64,000 nt of DNA from Fibrobacter succinogenes. Lineage in GTDB: Bacteria; Fibrobacterota; Fibrobacteria; Fibrobacterales; Fibrobacteraceae. The notes beneath the pieces are model-generated. The model had not been told where the DNA came from. It ran no database searches and was given only the letters and a program-made list of their open reading frames with translations. The position numbers and the translations under genes were made by a program. The stretch lies in contig CADBHQ010000004.1 in the NCBI GenBank assembly GCA_902794535.1, positions 124,001 through 188,000 of the forward strand, in the 5' to 3' direction. Within the stretch, counting starts at the first letter, position 1; the number at the start of each line of letters is the position of its first letter. Shown here piece by piece: positions 15,257 through 24,048 of the stretch.

Positions 15257-15664
15257 ATGGATATTGCGATAAAAATTACCTTGGTGGCGTCAATCGTGCT
15301 GGTGGGTTACAACCTGCACCAGTTGGTGACGAGTTACGAGGCAATTTGCGAAAAGGTCAAGGAATTCAAGGCGATGGCGCTGGAAAACGATTCGGACGAA
15401 AGTTCGATCCGTCGTTCGAATTTTGTGTTGACTGGGACGCTTTCGGTGCTGTTTATCTTGTTGACATACCTTTCTGACTTTGCTTATTGGGTGGTGGGTG
15501 CCGTATTCGTGAAGCTTGCCATATCCATGTACCTGTCGCATTTGGAAATTTCGCAGATTTTCAAGGAAAATTCGATTCGTCCGAAGTTCTTCAAGATGAC
15601 CAAGGTTGATGCCGCGGTAAATGTCTTGATGGGGCTTGGGGTGGCGGTAATTGCCGTATCGTGA
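15257..15664 (+). CDS. Small membrane protein of unknown function
   Basis: 135 residues from ATG 15257, five bases after the rsgA stop. Hydrophobic segments lie at about residues 4-20, 58-82 and 112-134, with a charged stretch (VKEFKAMALENDSDESSIRR) between the first two. No family recognised. A position directly behind rsgA and ahead of an outer-membrane protein suggests operon membership but not function. Confidence 0.65.
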   Translation: MDIAIKITLVASIVLVGYNLHQLVTSYEAICEKVKEFKAMALENDSDESSIRRSNFVLTGTLSVLFILLTYLSDFAYWVVGAVFVKLAISMYLSHLEISQIFKENSIRPKFFKMTKVDAAVNVLMGLGVAVIAVS

Positions 15665-15671
15665 GGTGCCT

Positions 15672-16277
15672 ATGAAAAAGATAATCGCCCTGCTCGTATT
15701 TGCGCTATTTGCCTGTGTGCCGGCTTGGTCGCAGACGAATGCCGGTGCTGCCCCGACAGCGGGCGCTGCCACGGGAGCTTCGGCAGGACCGTTGCTGAAC
15801 GGAATCCGTACGCCGTTGGTTGTGGGCGGAGCGCTTGGCTTTGGCTCGGGTACGGGTGTTGGCTCTGACCGCGGTATTGGACTGCGACAGATTGAACCGT
15901 TCATTGGTTTCTGGTATCCGGGACTGGCTTTCTTGCGCGTGGGCTACGGCATGTACGGCTACGAAGAGGAATCGGATGACGACGATTATCAGGTGGACCA
16001 TTCGGAAATCGATTTCGAATTGGGTATGCACCTGCTGGGTGAAGTCTACTTGATGGGCTCTTATTCGCGCGTGAAGGAACTGAGTGACATGGGCGATGTG
16101 GCTTGGAATGAATGGGGCGCGGGCTTTGGTTCGATGTTTTCCATTTTCTCGAAGACGATGTTGTTTGCCGAAGTCGCTTACCGCTGGGTGCTGACGCATT
16201 ACGATCCGTTCTTGGACAAGAAGGTTCATGGTGGCCGTATTCAGTTGAACTTGGGCTTTTCGGCGTACGTGTATTAG
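15672..16277 (+). CDS. Probable outer-membrane beta-barrel protein
   Basis: 201 residues with signal peptide MKKIIALLVFALFACVPAWSQ and an Ala/Gly/Thr-rich segment behind it. The body alternates polar and aromatic residues (EPFIGFWYPGLAFLRVGYGM, RIQLNLGFSAYVY) and ends in an aromatic residue pair, as expected of a small barrel. GAGGTG lies upstream of ATG 15672; the upstream in-frame ATG at 15651 would spoil the signal peptide. Function unknown. Confidence 0.7.
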   Translation: MKKIIALLVFALFACVPAWSQTNAGAAPTAGAATGASAGPLLNGIRTPLVVGGALGFGSGTGVGSDRGIGLRQIEPFIGFWYPGLAFLRVGYGMYGYEEESDDDDYQVDHSEIDFELGMHLLGEVYLMGSYSRVKELSDMGDVAWNEWGAGFGSMFSIFSKTMLFAEVAYRWVLTHYDPFLDKKVHGGRIQLNLGFSAYVY

Positions 16278-16300
16278 TGAATTTATCTTAGGAATTTGTT

Positions 16301-16936
16301 TTGTCTGATTATAAGAAGAATGTTGCTGTTTTAGGGGGAGCGTTCGATCCGGTTCATTTGGACCATATTAGGGTTGCAAAGACTTGTCTGCAAAAAGGGT
16401 TTTGTGACGAGGTTTGGTTTATGCCAAGCCCTGACCGTTGGGACAAGAAACTGAATGCTAGCCCCGAAGACCGCTTTGCTATGTTGGAACTCGCCATGGA
16501 AGGCGACCCGCGGCTGATTCTTTCGGACTTGGAAATTGAACAGGGTGACTTTCGCGGTTCGTACGTGTTCTTGTGCGGACTCAAGGAAAAATTCCCGGAC
16601 ATTAACTTTCGCTTGCTGACCGGTGCCGATACGTATGATGGCATTCCGCACTGGCGCGACCCGATGAATTTTTACGGCACAAATTACAACGGTCACTTGC
16701 TTTTACGCGATATTGAACTGATTGTTTTTGCGCGTAACGGTTACCCGAAGCCGGACATGGTGGCCCACAAGGCGAAAGGCTATGCGGATTTGTTGTGGCT
16801 TGGCCCCGAGCAGGGCTTTGAAGGCGTGTATTCGAGTACCGCGATTCGCAAGGCTTTGTTGTGTGGCGAAGAACCGAAGGGCTTGCACCCGAAGGTGTAC
16901 GAGTATATAAAGCAACACAATTTGTATAGAGAGTAG
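16301..16936 (+). CDS. nadD: Nicotinate-nucleotide adenylyltransferase
   Basis: 211 residues. NadD converts nicotinate mononucleotide and ATP to deamido-NAD. Seen: the nucleotidyltransferase signature VAVLGGAFDPVHLDH near the N-terminus, WFMPSPDRWDKK, LTGADTYDGIPHW and the second signature VYSSTAIRKAL. The start is TTG at 16301 with AGGA eight bases upstream; no ATG or GTG lies between it and the GGAFDP motif. The TAG stop touches a heptad-repeat tract that separates it from the next gene. Confidence 0.88.
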   Translation: MSDYKKNVAVLGGAFDPVHLDHIRVAKTCLQKGFCDEVWFMPSPDRWDKKLNASPEDRFAMLELAMEGDPRLILSDLEIEQGDFRGSYVFLCGLKEKFPDINFRLLTGADTYDGIPHWRDPMNFYGTNYNGHLLLRDIELIVFARNGYPKPDMVAHKAKGYADLLWLGPEQGFEGVYSSTAIRKALLCGEEPKGLHPKVYEYIKQHNLYRE

Positions 16937-16963
16937 ATGTGTGATGTTCCACATCCCACATTT
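16936..16963. repeat. Heptanucleotide tract between nadD and the RluA-type gene
   Basis: Four units: GATGTGT, GATGTTC, CACATCC, CACATTT. The first two and last two are imperfect inverted copies. Same family as ATGTGAG/CCACATC at 6438. Confidence 0.65.
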
Positions 16964-16987
16964 GAACCCTGTAGCCTGATTTTTCTT

Positions 16988-18007
16988 ATGCCAGTACCTT
17001 CAGATATGTACTTTGAGAGCGTGGTGCAGCCAGAGCATGAAGGCTGGCTGTTGCTCGATTCTCTTTGCAAGCGTTTTACTTACCACAGTCGCGAACTGTG
17101 GGGCGAAAAGATTGCGAACGGCTTTGTGGCCGTAAACGGCGAAACTGCGAATCTGGAAACTATTGCGCACCGCGGCGACAAGGTGGTTTACCACGTAACG
17201 AACTACACCGAGCCCGAAGTTCCGACGGATTTTAAGGTCGTGTTCGAAGACGACGAATTCATGCTGGTGGCAAAGCCTGCGGGCGTGCCTGTGCACCATA
17301 CGGGCCATATATTCTACAATACCTTTACGGCGATTGTGCGTCGCGGGACTGACTACGAGACCGCGACCCCCATGCATCGCTTGGACCGCGATACGGGCGG
17401 ACTCATGCTGTTTGCGAAGTATGCGGAGTCGGCGGCAAGATTCCAGAAGAATCTGGACCGCATTTTGCTGAAGAAATTTTATATGGCGGTCGTGCGCGGG
17501 GACTTCTCGTCTGAACTTGTAGACTGCACGATGCCTTTGCGCGAAGACCCCGCGGACCGCTTGCGGCTCCGCATGCACCACTTTGCCGATGGCAAGCCCT
17601 GCCACACGCGCTTTAGAAAGGTGGGCGAGGGACTGCTTTCGCAGCCGGTGGCAGGCGAGTCGAAGTACTCGGTGGTGGAGGCGGAACTCTTGACGGGCCG
17701 CAAGCACCAGATTCGTGCCCACCTCGCCGAGCTCGGATTCCCGATTCTGGGCGACCGCCTGTACAGCTTCGATGGAATCTACTACGAGAAGATGTCGCGC
17801 TCCTGGTCGCGCGATCCTTCGGTCGATAATTCCGAAGAAGGCCTTAGCGCCGAAGACCTGGCGGCCCTCGGCGGCAAGTCGCAGATGCTTTATGCGTACA
17901 AGGTCGAAATCCAGTTGCCTTACTGGAAAGAATCTCGCGTTTTCGACTGCGCAGACTACCCGGCAGACATGGCTGAGCTTGTCCAAAACGCAAAAAAGAA
18001 TGCTTAA
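16988..18007 (+). CDS. RluA-family pseudouridine synthase
   Basis: About 339 residues from ATG 16988. The catalytic motif is PMHRLDRDTGGLMLF with the invariant Asp; the family's third motif is GRKHQIRAHLAELGFPILGD. An S4-like segment lies near the N-terminus (NGFVAVNG). It isomerises uridines in rRNA or tRNA; the target (RluA, RluC or RluD type) cannot be settled. An in-frame ATG at 16937 falls inside the heptad tract and would add 17 residues derived from it, so the later start is preferred, although neither has a good ribosome site. Confidence 0.85.
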   Translation: MPVPSDMYFESVVQPEHEGWLLLDSLCKRFTYHSRELWGEKIANGFVAVNGETANLETIAHRGDKVVYHVTNYTEPEVPTDFKVVFEDDEFMLVAKPAGVPVHHTGHIFYNTFTAIVRRGTDYETATPMHRLDRDTGGLMLFAKYAESAARFQKNLDRILLKKFYMAVVRGDFSSELVDCTMPLREDPADRLRLRMHHFADGKPCHTRFRKVGEGLLSQPVAGESKYSVVEAELLTGRKHQIRAHLAELGFPILGDRLYSFDGIYYEKMSRSWSRDPSVDNSEEGLSAEDLAALGGKSQMLYAYKVEIQLPYWKESRVFDCADYPADMAELVQNAKKNA

Positions 18008-18072
18008 GTCGAAAAAAATCTCACGAAAATGATTTTTTTCAAAAAAAAACGCAAAAAATTCGCCCTTACCCC

Positions 18073-18100
18073 TTGACGAAATATTCTGAATATCTATATT
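18073..18100 (+). promoter_or_regulatory. Predicted promoter of tRNA-Asn
   Basis: TTGACG (18073-18078), 16 bases, TATATT (18095-18100). A close match to the sigma-70 consensus, about 40 bases upstream of the mature tRNA. Confidence 0.65.
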
Positions 18101-18141
18101 TGGTGCCGTCGATGAGAGCAATCTCAAAGGCAAAACCAAAT

Positions 18142-18213
18142 TGCTTCATAGCTCAGTTGGTAGAGCCCGCGACTGTTAATCGCGTTGTCCTTGGTTCGAG
18201 TCCAAGTGAAGCA
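18142..18213 (+). tRNA. tRNA-Asn (anticodon GUU)
   Basis: A complete 72-base cloverleaf: acceptor TGCTTCA/TGAAGCA, D-arm GCTCAGTTGGTAGAGC, anticodon stem CGCGA/TCGCG with loop CTGTTAA, and T-arm CTTGGTTCGAGTCCAAG. The anticodon GTT reads Asn codons. The CCA end is not encoded. It has its own promoter and a terminator immediately after. Confidence 0.95.
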
Positions 18214-18216
18214 GTG

Positions 18217-18249
18217 AAAAAGGTTCCGATGCAAGTCGGAACCTTTTTT
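18217..18249 (+). terminator. Rho-independent terminator after tRNA-Asn
   Basis: GGTTCCGA-TGCAAG-TCGGAACC flanked by A5 and T6. Confidence 0.85.
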
Positions 18250-18297
18250 GTTATATTGCTTGTGGAAGGGATGTCCGTTGTAAAGAAGGAGTACAGG

Positions 18298-19332
18298 ATG
18301 CATCGTTTTTTGCGGTATGGAATGCTGTTGGTCGCACTTGCCTTGGTGGCTTGTGGCGATTCCGATAGTTCTTCTGTGTCGAGTAATCCTGTAGGCGATC
18401 GCGATAATCAAGATTCTTTGGCTTTAGATTCTATTCCTGACTACTATCGTCTGGATTCGTGTGTCGATGTGTATTATGATAAGCTGACTCTTGTGGAAAA
18501 ACGGGAATCGAATTTTTTGTGCAAAACGAATAAGAAAAAGAATTCGTCTTCTTCTAGCGTGTTGACTCTGAGTTCTTCTAGTTTTAATCCGTCTGATTCT
18601 AGCACGTCTGATTCTAGTTCTTCGGTTTCCAGTTCATCGGTTTCAGAATCTTCTGATTCAAGCTCTTCGGCATCAAGTTCTTCGTCGAATGGCTCTGCGG
18701 GAATTGATTTGACTGTGATATACGATTGCGCTGAATACGATTGTGTGACAACGGATTACTTGAATTCCAAAATGCTTGGCAGCGGTATGTATGGCTGGTA
18801 TCTCGATACGCGTGATAGCCAGGTGTACCGTACGGTGAAAATTGGTTCGCAGACTTGGATGGCGCAGAACTTGAACTACGCCACTGAAAAAAGCGCATGC
18901 TACTATGATTACGATTATTATTGTTCGCGATTTGGGCGACTTTATTACCAGAGTGAAGCTTTGACCGTATGCCCGAAAGGCTGGCATTTGCCGAGTCCCG
19001 AAGAATGGGATGAACTTGAAGACTATGTGGCTAATGAACTTGGGGATAGCACCGAGGTGGGTAATAGCTTAAAATCCATTAAAAGTTGGACAAATGAAAT
19101 GGGGTCGGACTTGTTTGGCTTTTCGGGCCTTGCAAGCCGTTATTTTGGTGAGGTTTACATTTGTGGTGGCGCTCATGGCGTGTATTGGACTTCTAAAGAC
19201 TGCGAATATCGTTGCCTGTTGAATGATAGGAGCGATTTGTATTCTTATTGGGAGGCTTATAGCGTCGATTGGGGAATGTCTGTCCGTTGTATTCTAGACG
19301 CCGATGTTGCGGGCGAGGATTCGGGTTCTTAG
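18298..19332 (+). CDS. FISUMP-domain lipoprotein with Ser-rich linker
   Basis: 344 residues from ATG 18298, with AAGGAG six bases upstream. Longer frames run back through the tRNA and are not used. The lipoprotein signal ends at LVACGD. A linker of poly-Ser blocks separated by Val, Asp and Thr occupies about residues 80-145. The FISUMP domain follows: TVKIGSQTWMAQNLNYAT, YYDYDYYCSRFGRLYYQSEA, VCPKGWHLPSPEEWDELE and the terminal WGMSVRCI. Surface-exposed and disulfide-bonded by prediction. This copy has the canonical FISUMP start (IGSQTWMAQNLNY), which the copy at 12214 has largely lost. Confidence 0.9.
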   Translation: MHRFLRYGMLLVALALVACGDSDSSSVSSNPVGDRDNQDSLALDSIPDYYRLDSCVDVYYDKLTLVEKRESNFLCKTNKKKNSSSSSVLTLSSSSFNPSDSSTSDSSSSVSSSSVSESSDSSSSASSSSSNGSAGIDLTVIYDCAEYDCVTTDYLNSKMLGSGMYGWYLDTRDSQVYRTVKIGSQTWMAQNLNYATEKSACYYDYDYYCSRFGRLYYQSEALTVCPKGWHLPSPEEWDELEDYVANELGDSTEVGNSLKSIKSWTNEMGSDLFGFSGLASRYFGEVYICGGAHGVYWTSKDCEYRCLLNDRSDLYSYWEAYSVDWGMSVRCILDADVAGEDSGS

Positions 19333-19367
19333 TTCCAAGATTTTCTATATTGTTTTTTGGAGGCTTT

Positions 19368-19766
19368 ATGCTGAAAAAACTGATTGCCATTCTGTTTGCC
19401 GCTGCGGTTTTTGCCGTGGCTGACCCTATTGCTATTGAAGGCCGCTTGACCGAAATTCCGGGCAAGATGCCGAGTAACGACTTGTACAGCTATGTGTACG
19501 TGTTCAAGTACAAGGTGCTGAAGGTGGAATCGGGCAAACTCGATGCCAAAGATGTGTTGGTTGGCGTTTACAACCCGCTGATTGCTCGCGGTAAGGTCAA
19601 GGACAAAATGGCTGACAAGTCTAAGGGCAATGTGGGCGAATTCAAGGCCAAGGCCAAGCATAAGCTTAAACTCGTGCCGCTCGAAGGCAATTGGGACGGC
19701 GCTGTCGAAGACGAATACTTTGACGACGAATCTCCGCGTTACCTTGCTATCGAAGTAAACGAGTAG
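19368..19766 (+). CDS. Exported protein of unknown function
   Basis: 132 residues, from ATG 19368 with GGAGG five bases upstream. Signal peptide MLKKLIAILFAAAVFAVA, then a small beta-rich domain (YSYVYVFKYKVLKVESGKL, VLVGVYNPLIARGKVKDKMA). The middle is Lys-rich. It ends three bases before the GTG start of the MBOAT acyltransferase, so the two are probably one operon and the product may serve in the same periplasmic process. No family recognised. Confidence 0.7.
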   Translation: MLKKLIAILFAAAVFAVADPIAIEGRLTEIPGKMPSNDLYSYVYVFKYKVLKVESGKLDAKDVLVGVYNPLIARGKVKDKMADKSKGNVGEFKAKAKHKLKLVPLEGNWDGAVEDEYFDDESPRYLAIEVNE

Positions 19767-19769
19767 TTC

Positions 19770-21188
19770 GTGGTCTTCTCCTCTCAGATCTTTCTGTTCT
19801 ATTTCTTGCCGACGTTTTTGGTCGGCTACTTTGTGTTGCACAAGCTGCATGCAAAGCATTCGACGCTGAATTTTTTCATCACGATTTTCAGCTACATTTT
19901 TTACGGCTGGCTTGAACCGTGGCTTGTGTTCTTGATGTTCAGCTGCACCTTGGTGGTGTACATTGCTGGGCGTTTTATTTCGGCTCCGGGTGCAGGTAAG
20001 TTGCAGCGGAACTTGGCGCTAGGGGTTGCGGTTGCGGTAAACCTTGGTGCTCTTGCTTACTTTAAGTACTACATGTTTGGTATGGGGGTCATCAACGATG
20101 TGGTGACCAAGCTTGGTTGTGAGCCGTTCTCGGTCATGACAGTCCTTTTGCCGGTAGGTATTTCGTTCTATTCGTTCCAGTCCATGAGTTATGCGATTGA
20201 CGTGTGGCGTGGAACCGCGCCTCCGGTCAAGAATTTTGCAACTTTCGCTTGCTATGTGGCCTTGTTCCCGCAGTTGGTGGCGGGCCCGATTGTGCGTTAC
20301 AATACGGTGGCCGAAGAACTTGAAACGCGCACGCATACGCTTGAAAATTTTGTGCGCGGCATGGTGTTTTTCTGCTTCGGTTTTTCTGAAAAGATTTTCC
20401 TTGCAAACCAGGTAGGCATTATTGCCGACCGCGTTTTTGCGGCTGATGCTCCGGGCGTACTCAACAGCTGGTGGGGTTCGCTTGCGTACATGTTCCAGAT
20501 TTATTTTGACTTCTCGGCCTATTCGAACATGGCGATTGGTCTTGGGCTCATGCTGGGGTTCCATTTCCCGCGTAACTTCGATGGTCCGTACCGCTCCAGA
20601 AGCATTACGGAATTCTGGAAACGCTGGCATATCTCTTTGACGAGCTGGTTCCGCGATTACTTGTACATTCCGTTGGGCGGAAACCGCGTAGGCAAGTTCC
20701 GACTTTATTTTAACCTGTTCTTAGTGATGTTCGTGAGCGGTGTGTGGCATGGGGCAAACTGGACGTTTGTATGCTGGGGCCTTTACCATGCATTCTTTAT
20801 GATTGTGGAACGCGCGAATAACAAGCAGGCCCTTTATTACAAACTGCCTAAGGTAGTGCAGCTGACGCTTACGCAGATTATCGTGTTGTTTGGCTGGGTG
20901 CTGTTCCGTGCCGATAGCATTGGCGAAGCTTGGCGCATGTGGAAGTGCATGCTCGGCTTGAATGCGGTGAGCACGACCGATACGATTCTTTCGGCTGAAA
21001 TCTTTACGCCGAGTTGCCAGTTCTTTATGGCGCTAGCCTTTATGCTTTCGTTCTGGAAGTTCCGCAGCTATGACTGGTGCGACAAGGTGTCGCCGCAGCG
21101 CGTAGCGGTGGCCATGGTGATTTTTGTGGTGGCGATCCTTGCTTTGTTTACTCAGAGTTACAATCCGTTTTTGTATTTCCAATTCTAG
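19770..21188 (+). CDS. MBOAT O-acyltransferase (AlgI/DltB type)
   Basis: 472 residues, polytopic. The N-terminus VFSSQIFLFYFLPTFLVGY and the block FWKRWHISLTSWFRDYLYIPLGGNR are characteristic of AlgI-like MBOAT proteins; the catalytic His is in VSGVWHGANWTF. Such proteins pass acyl (usually acetyl) groups across the inner membrane to periplasmic or surface polysaccharides, with an AlgJ/AlgX or similar SGNH partner. It starts with GTG 19770, three bases after the preceding stop. A candidate partner, the AlgX-like lipoprotein, lies at 27993, not adjacent. The glycan acceptor is unknown. Confidence 0.9.
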   Translation: MVFSSQIFLFYFLPTFLVGYFVLHKLHAKHSTLNFFITIFSYIFYGWLEPWLVFLMFSCTLVVYIAGRFISAPGAGKLQRNLALGVAVAVNLGALAYFKYYMFGMGVINDVVTKLGCEPFSVMTVLLPVGISFYSFQSMSYAIDVWRGTAPPVKNFATFACYVALFPQLVAGPIVRYNTVAEELETRTHTLENFVRGMVFFCFGFSEKIFLANQVGIIADRVFAADAPGVLNSWWGSLAYMFQIYFDFSAYSNMAIGLGLMLGFHFPRNFDGPYRSRSITEFWKRWHISLTSWFRDYLYIPLGGNRVGKFRLYFNLFLVMFVSGVWHGANWTFVCWGLYHAFFMIVERANNKQALYYKLPKVVQLTLTQIIVLFGWVLFRADSIGEAWRMWKCMLGLNAVSTTDTILSAEIFTPSCQFFMALAFMLSFWKFRSYDWCDKVSPQRVAVAMVIFVVAILALFTQSYNPFLYFQF

Positions 21189-21222
21189 TCAAATGTCCTA
21201 GTCTAGCGAATACTTAATTTTC

Positions 21223-21228
21223 TATTTT
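21223..21228 (+). promoter_or_regulatory. TATTTT hexamer seven bases before the SurA-like lipoprotein start
   Basis: TATTTT-TAAGCCC-ATG; no Shine-Dalgarno sequence. Candidate leaderless promoter. Confidence 0.35.
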
Positions 21229-21235
21229 TAAGCCC

Positions 21236-22060
21236 ATGAAATATTTAACCCGTTTTTTGAGTGTAGCCGGCCTTGCATTTCTCTCTGTTTTTGCAGGCTG
21301 TAACAGTCCGTTTTCCGAAGATGATCCGGTTGTCGTATCGGTAGGGGAGTCCAAGCTCCGTCAGTCTGCCGTTTACCGTCTTGTCCCTGAATGGGATTAC
21401 ATGACTGACCGCGAAAAGTTGACTTTCCTGGAACATTGGATCGACGAAGAAACCATTTACCAGGAAGCAATGGCCAAGGGCTTTTGGAAGGATTCTGCCC
21501 TGCAGGAACAGATTAGGCGTACCGAACGCAAGTTGACGGTGGATTACTACCTGCAGACGTTTGCCGACACCATGATGCTCGGCGATACCGAAAAGTTGGA
21601 TTACTATCACGCCCATCCGGAATTCTTTGTCCGCGGTCGTAACTTGCTGACTGGCTCTATCCTTTATTTTAAGGATTGGCAGATGGCTGAAATGTATTAC
21701 AAGGGCCACAGAAAGCTGACTTATGAAACCTATGCCGCTAACAGCTGGATGGTCAAGCGTATTGAAAACTTCGATACAGTGGCCGTTAGCCCCGATAGCT
21801 GCCTTATCCCGTCGTTTACCGATGTGGAATTCGGCAAACTTTCTCAGGTGAAGCTTTGCGGTGGTCAGCTCAAGGCCGCTGTCATTCTGTCTCGACTCGA
21901 TTCTGCTGATGTGCTGCCCTACGCCGAAGTGGCCGAAGATGTGGCTGCCCGCGCCTGGGTTGAACACCAGAAGACGGTGCTTTCTCGCTTGAAAAAGGAA
22001 TGGAAAAAGGTCCGTCCGATTTTCTCGCAGATGAATGTTTTTAGTGAAAAGGAAAAGTAA
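21236..22060 (+). CDS. SurA_N-like periplasmic lipoprotein
   Basis: 274 residues. The lipoprotein signal ends SVFAGCNSP. The body is a SurA/PpiC-type N-terminal chaperone domain (VVSVGESKLRQSAVYRLV, EHWIDEETIYQEAMAKGFWK) without a recognisable parvulin active domain. It ends in TAATG overlapping the next SurA-like gene, so the pair is translationally coupled. It probably helps fold outer-membrane proteins, but the lack of an isomerase domain suggests chaperone-only action. Confidence 0.75.
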   Translation: MKYLTRFLSVAGLAFLSVFAGCNSPFSEDDPVVVSVGESKLRQSAVYRLVPEWDYMTDREKLTFLEHWIDEETIYQEAMAKGFWKDSALQEQIRRTERKLTVDYYLQTFADTMMLGDTEKLDYYHAHPEFFVRGRNLLTGSILYFKDWQMAEMYYKGHRKLTYETYAANSWMVKRIENFDTVAVSPDSCLIPSFTDVEFGKLSQVKLCGGQLKAAVILSRLDSADVLPYAEVAEDVAARAWVEHQKTVLSRLKKEWKKVRPIFSQMNVFSEKEK

Positions 22061-23355
22061 TGAAGTTTCCTGCTGGAATGAAACTTTTTGTTTCTGTACT
22101 GAGTGCTTGTGCCGCATTTGCCATGGCTGAACCCGTGTTGATGGAAGGGGTGGCGGCCGTGGTCGACGGTAAGCCGATCATGCGTTCTGAATTTTTGAAC
22201 CATTTGTACCGCTTTCAAGAAACGCCCGAAGGCTCGGCAATGTCCGAAGCTGACCAGCGTAAGTATGTGCTTGACCAGATGATTGAAGAAAAGGTCTTGT
22301 TGAGCCGTATTGATCGCGATTCCATTGTGATTACCGATAACGAAGTGGACCAGCGCGTGAATGCGCACTTGTCGCAGCTTGCAGCAAGCCAGAATACGGA
22401 CCTTGCAACGCTTGAAAAGGCGATTCGTGCTCAGCTTGGTATTAGCATGTCGCAGTACCGAGACCAGCTTTCGAAACAGATTCGTAACCATATTGAAATG
22501 GCTCGCGTGCGTCAGCGCCATGTGGGTGCGATTTCTCCGACCAAGAAAGAAGTGGATGCCTTTTTTGCAGAATACAAGGATTCTATTCCGCAGCAGTTTA
22601 ACTGTGTGCTCTTGAGCCACATTCAGCTCCCGATTGAACCGGATTCCATGATCGTTGATTCGGTAAAGAAAGTTGCTGAAGCCTTGATTGATACGTTGAA
22701 CCTGGGTATGAGCTTTGAGCTTTTGGCGAAGGCGCATTCGCAGGATTCTTCTGCTGCAAAGGGTGGCGACCTCGGCTACTTTAAGCGCGGCCAGCTGGAC
22801 CCGGTGTTTGAACGTACGCTTGAAATGCTGAAGAATGGCCAGTATTCTTCGAACCCGATCAAGACCAAGCTTGGTTGGCACATTGCCCGCGTGCTTGGCC
22901 GTAAAGAAGACGGTGTGCGTTCTGCCCAGATTTTGCTTCGCACGATTCCGACTGCCAAGGATTCTGCTGAGGTTCTTGCTCGTGCGGATTCTTTGAGAAA
23001 CGCAATCAAGACGACGGAAGCTTTTGCCGCAGCAGCTAGAAAGTTTAGTGAAGACAAGTCCAGCAATTTTGCCGGCGGCCGTCTCGGTTGGTTCCAGCGT
23101 AACGAAATGGAACCGGCTTATGTGGAACCGGTTGCTAACTTGAGTGTGGGTGAAATTTCGGAACCGGTGCTGATTGATGGCGCTTACCATTTGTTCCGTT
23201 TGGATGATTCCCGCCAGACGCGCGACTTGACGCTGGATGAAGATTACGGCAAGATTGAGCAGATGGCTGCAACGCACCTTGAAAACCAGAAGCTCGAAGC
23301 TCTGGTGAAAAAGTGGCGCGAAGAAGTCCATATTGAAATCCGCATGACTGAGTAG
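22060..23355 (+). CDS. SurA-like peptidyl-prolyl cis-trans isomerase
   Basis: 431 residues: signal peptide to about residue 22, a SurA N-terminal domain (AAVVDGKPIMRSEFLNHLY), then two parvulin repeats. The first contains LAKAHSQDSSAAKGGDLGYF and GQYSSNPIKTKLGWHIARVL; the second contains AARKFSEDKSSNFAGGRLGWF and GEISEPVLIDGAYHLFRL. It acts in the periplasm on unfolded outer-membrane proteins. It starts within the stop of the preceding lipoprotein. Domain order matches SurA, but orthology is not proven. Confidence 0.88.
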   Translation: MKFPAGMKLFVSVLSACAAFAMAEPVLMEGVAAVVDGKPIMRSEFLNHLYRFQETPEGSAMSEADQRKYVLDQMIEEKVLLSRIDRDSIVITDNEVDQRVNAHLSQLAASQNTDLATLEKAIRAQLGISMSQYRDQLSKQIRNHIEMARVRQRHVGAISPTKKEVDAFFAEYKDSIPQQFNCVLLSHIQLPIEPDSMIVDSVKKVAEALIDTLNLGMSFELLAKAHSQDSSAAKGGDLGYFKRGQLDPVFERTLEMLKNGQYSSNPIKTKLGWHIARVLGRKEDGVRSAQILLRTIPTAKDSAEVLARADSLRNAIKTTEAFAAAARKFSEDKSSNFAGGRLGWFQRNEMEPAYVEPVANLSVGEISEPVLIDGAYHLFRLDDSRQTRDLTLDEDYGKIEQMAATHLENQKLEALVKKWREEVHIEIRMTE

Positions 23356-23358
23356 CGC

Positions 23359-24048
23359 ATGATTCACTTTAACCACGTCACTAAATCTTACGAGGATAAT
23401 TGGAAGGCGCTTTCCAATGTGACGTTGCGTATTCATAAAGGTGAATTTGTATTCTTGACCGGACATTCTGGTGCTGGTAAGTCGACGCTTTTGAAGTTGA
23501 TTTACATGGACGAACGTCCGGACGAAGAACGCGGTGGCCAGGTGATGGTGAAGTTTACGGGCGACTGCCTGTATGACAGCAAGAATACGCCTGACAACAA
23601 GATTCAAGCGCTTCGCCGCAAGATGGGAATTATCTTCCAGGACTTTAAGCTGTTGCCGGACCGCAATGTGTTTGAAAATGTGGCGCTTGCGCTCCGCATT
23701 GTGGGGACGCCTAGCAGCAAGATTAATGCGGCTGTCTTTGATGCTTTAGCACTCGTGGGTATTAGTCAGAAACGCTTTGCCATGCCGTATACGCTTTCGG
23801 GCGGTGAACAGCAGCGCGTGGCGATTGCGCGTGCAATGGTGCATAACCCGTACCTGCTTTTGGCTGACGAACCGACGGGTAACTTGGACCCGAAAAACGC
23901 TGAAGAAGTCTTTAAGATTTTCAAGGAAATCAATGCCCGCGGTACAACTGTGGTGATGGCAACCCATAACCCGGACTTTTATCTGAATAGCCCGTTCCGC
24001 CGCTTGGTGCTTGACCACGGCGAACTCTTGAATAGAGATTTGATTTAA
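23359..24048 (+). CDS. ftsE: FtsE-like ABC transporter ATPase
   Basis: 229 residues, a complete ATPase: Walker A TGHSGAGKSTLLK, Q-loop IFQDFKLL, signature LSGGEQQRVAIARA, Walker B LLLADEPTGNLD, H-loop MATHNPD. The sequence from VTKSY to the Walker A and the Q-loop phrase are FtsE-like. FtsE pairs with the membrane protein FtsX to activate cell-wall hydrolases at division. No ftsX follows; the next gene is convergent and overlaps its stop. It starts three bases after the SurA-like gene. Confidence 0.85.
   Translation: MIHFNHVTKSYEDNWKALSNVTLRIHKGEFVFLTGHSGAGKSTLLKLIYMDERPDEERGGQVMVKFTGDCLYDSKNTPDNKIQALRRKMGIIFQDFKLLPDRNVFENVALALRIVGTPSSKINAAVFDALALVGISQKRFAMPYTLSGGEQQRVAIARAMVHNPYLLLADEPTGNLDPKNAEEVFKIFKEINARGTTVVMATHNPDFYLNSPFRRLVLDHGELLNRDLI

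Noticed and set aside
16937..16987. N-terminal extension of the RluA-type synthase
   Set aside because: Its residues are encoded by the heptad tract and do not match family N-termini; no ribosome site.
18073..18297. Longer start for the second FISUMP lipoprotein
   Set aside because: This extension would run through the tRNA-Asn gene and its terminator; ATG 18298 has a ribosome site and a proper lipoprotein signal.
21919..23607. 562-codon open frame antisense to the SurA-like gene and ftsE
   Set aside because: It spans two well-supported sense genes with full motifs; the translation has no recognisable features.
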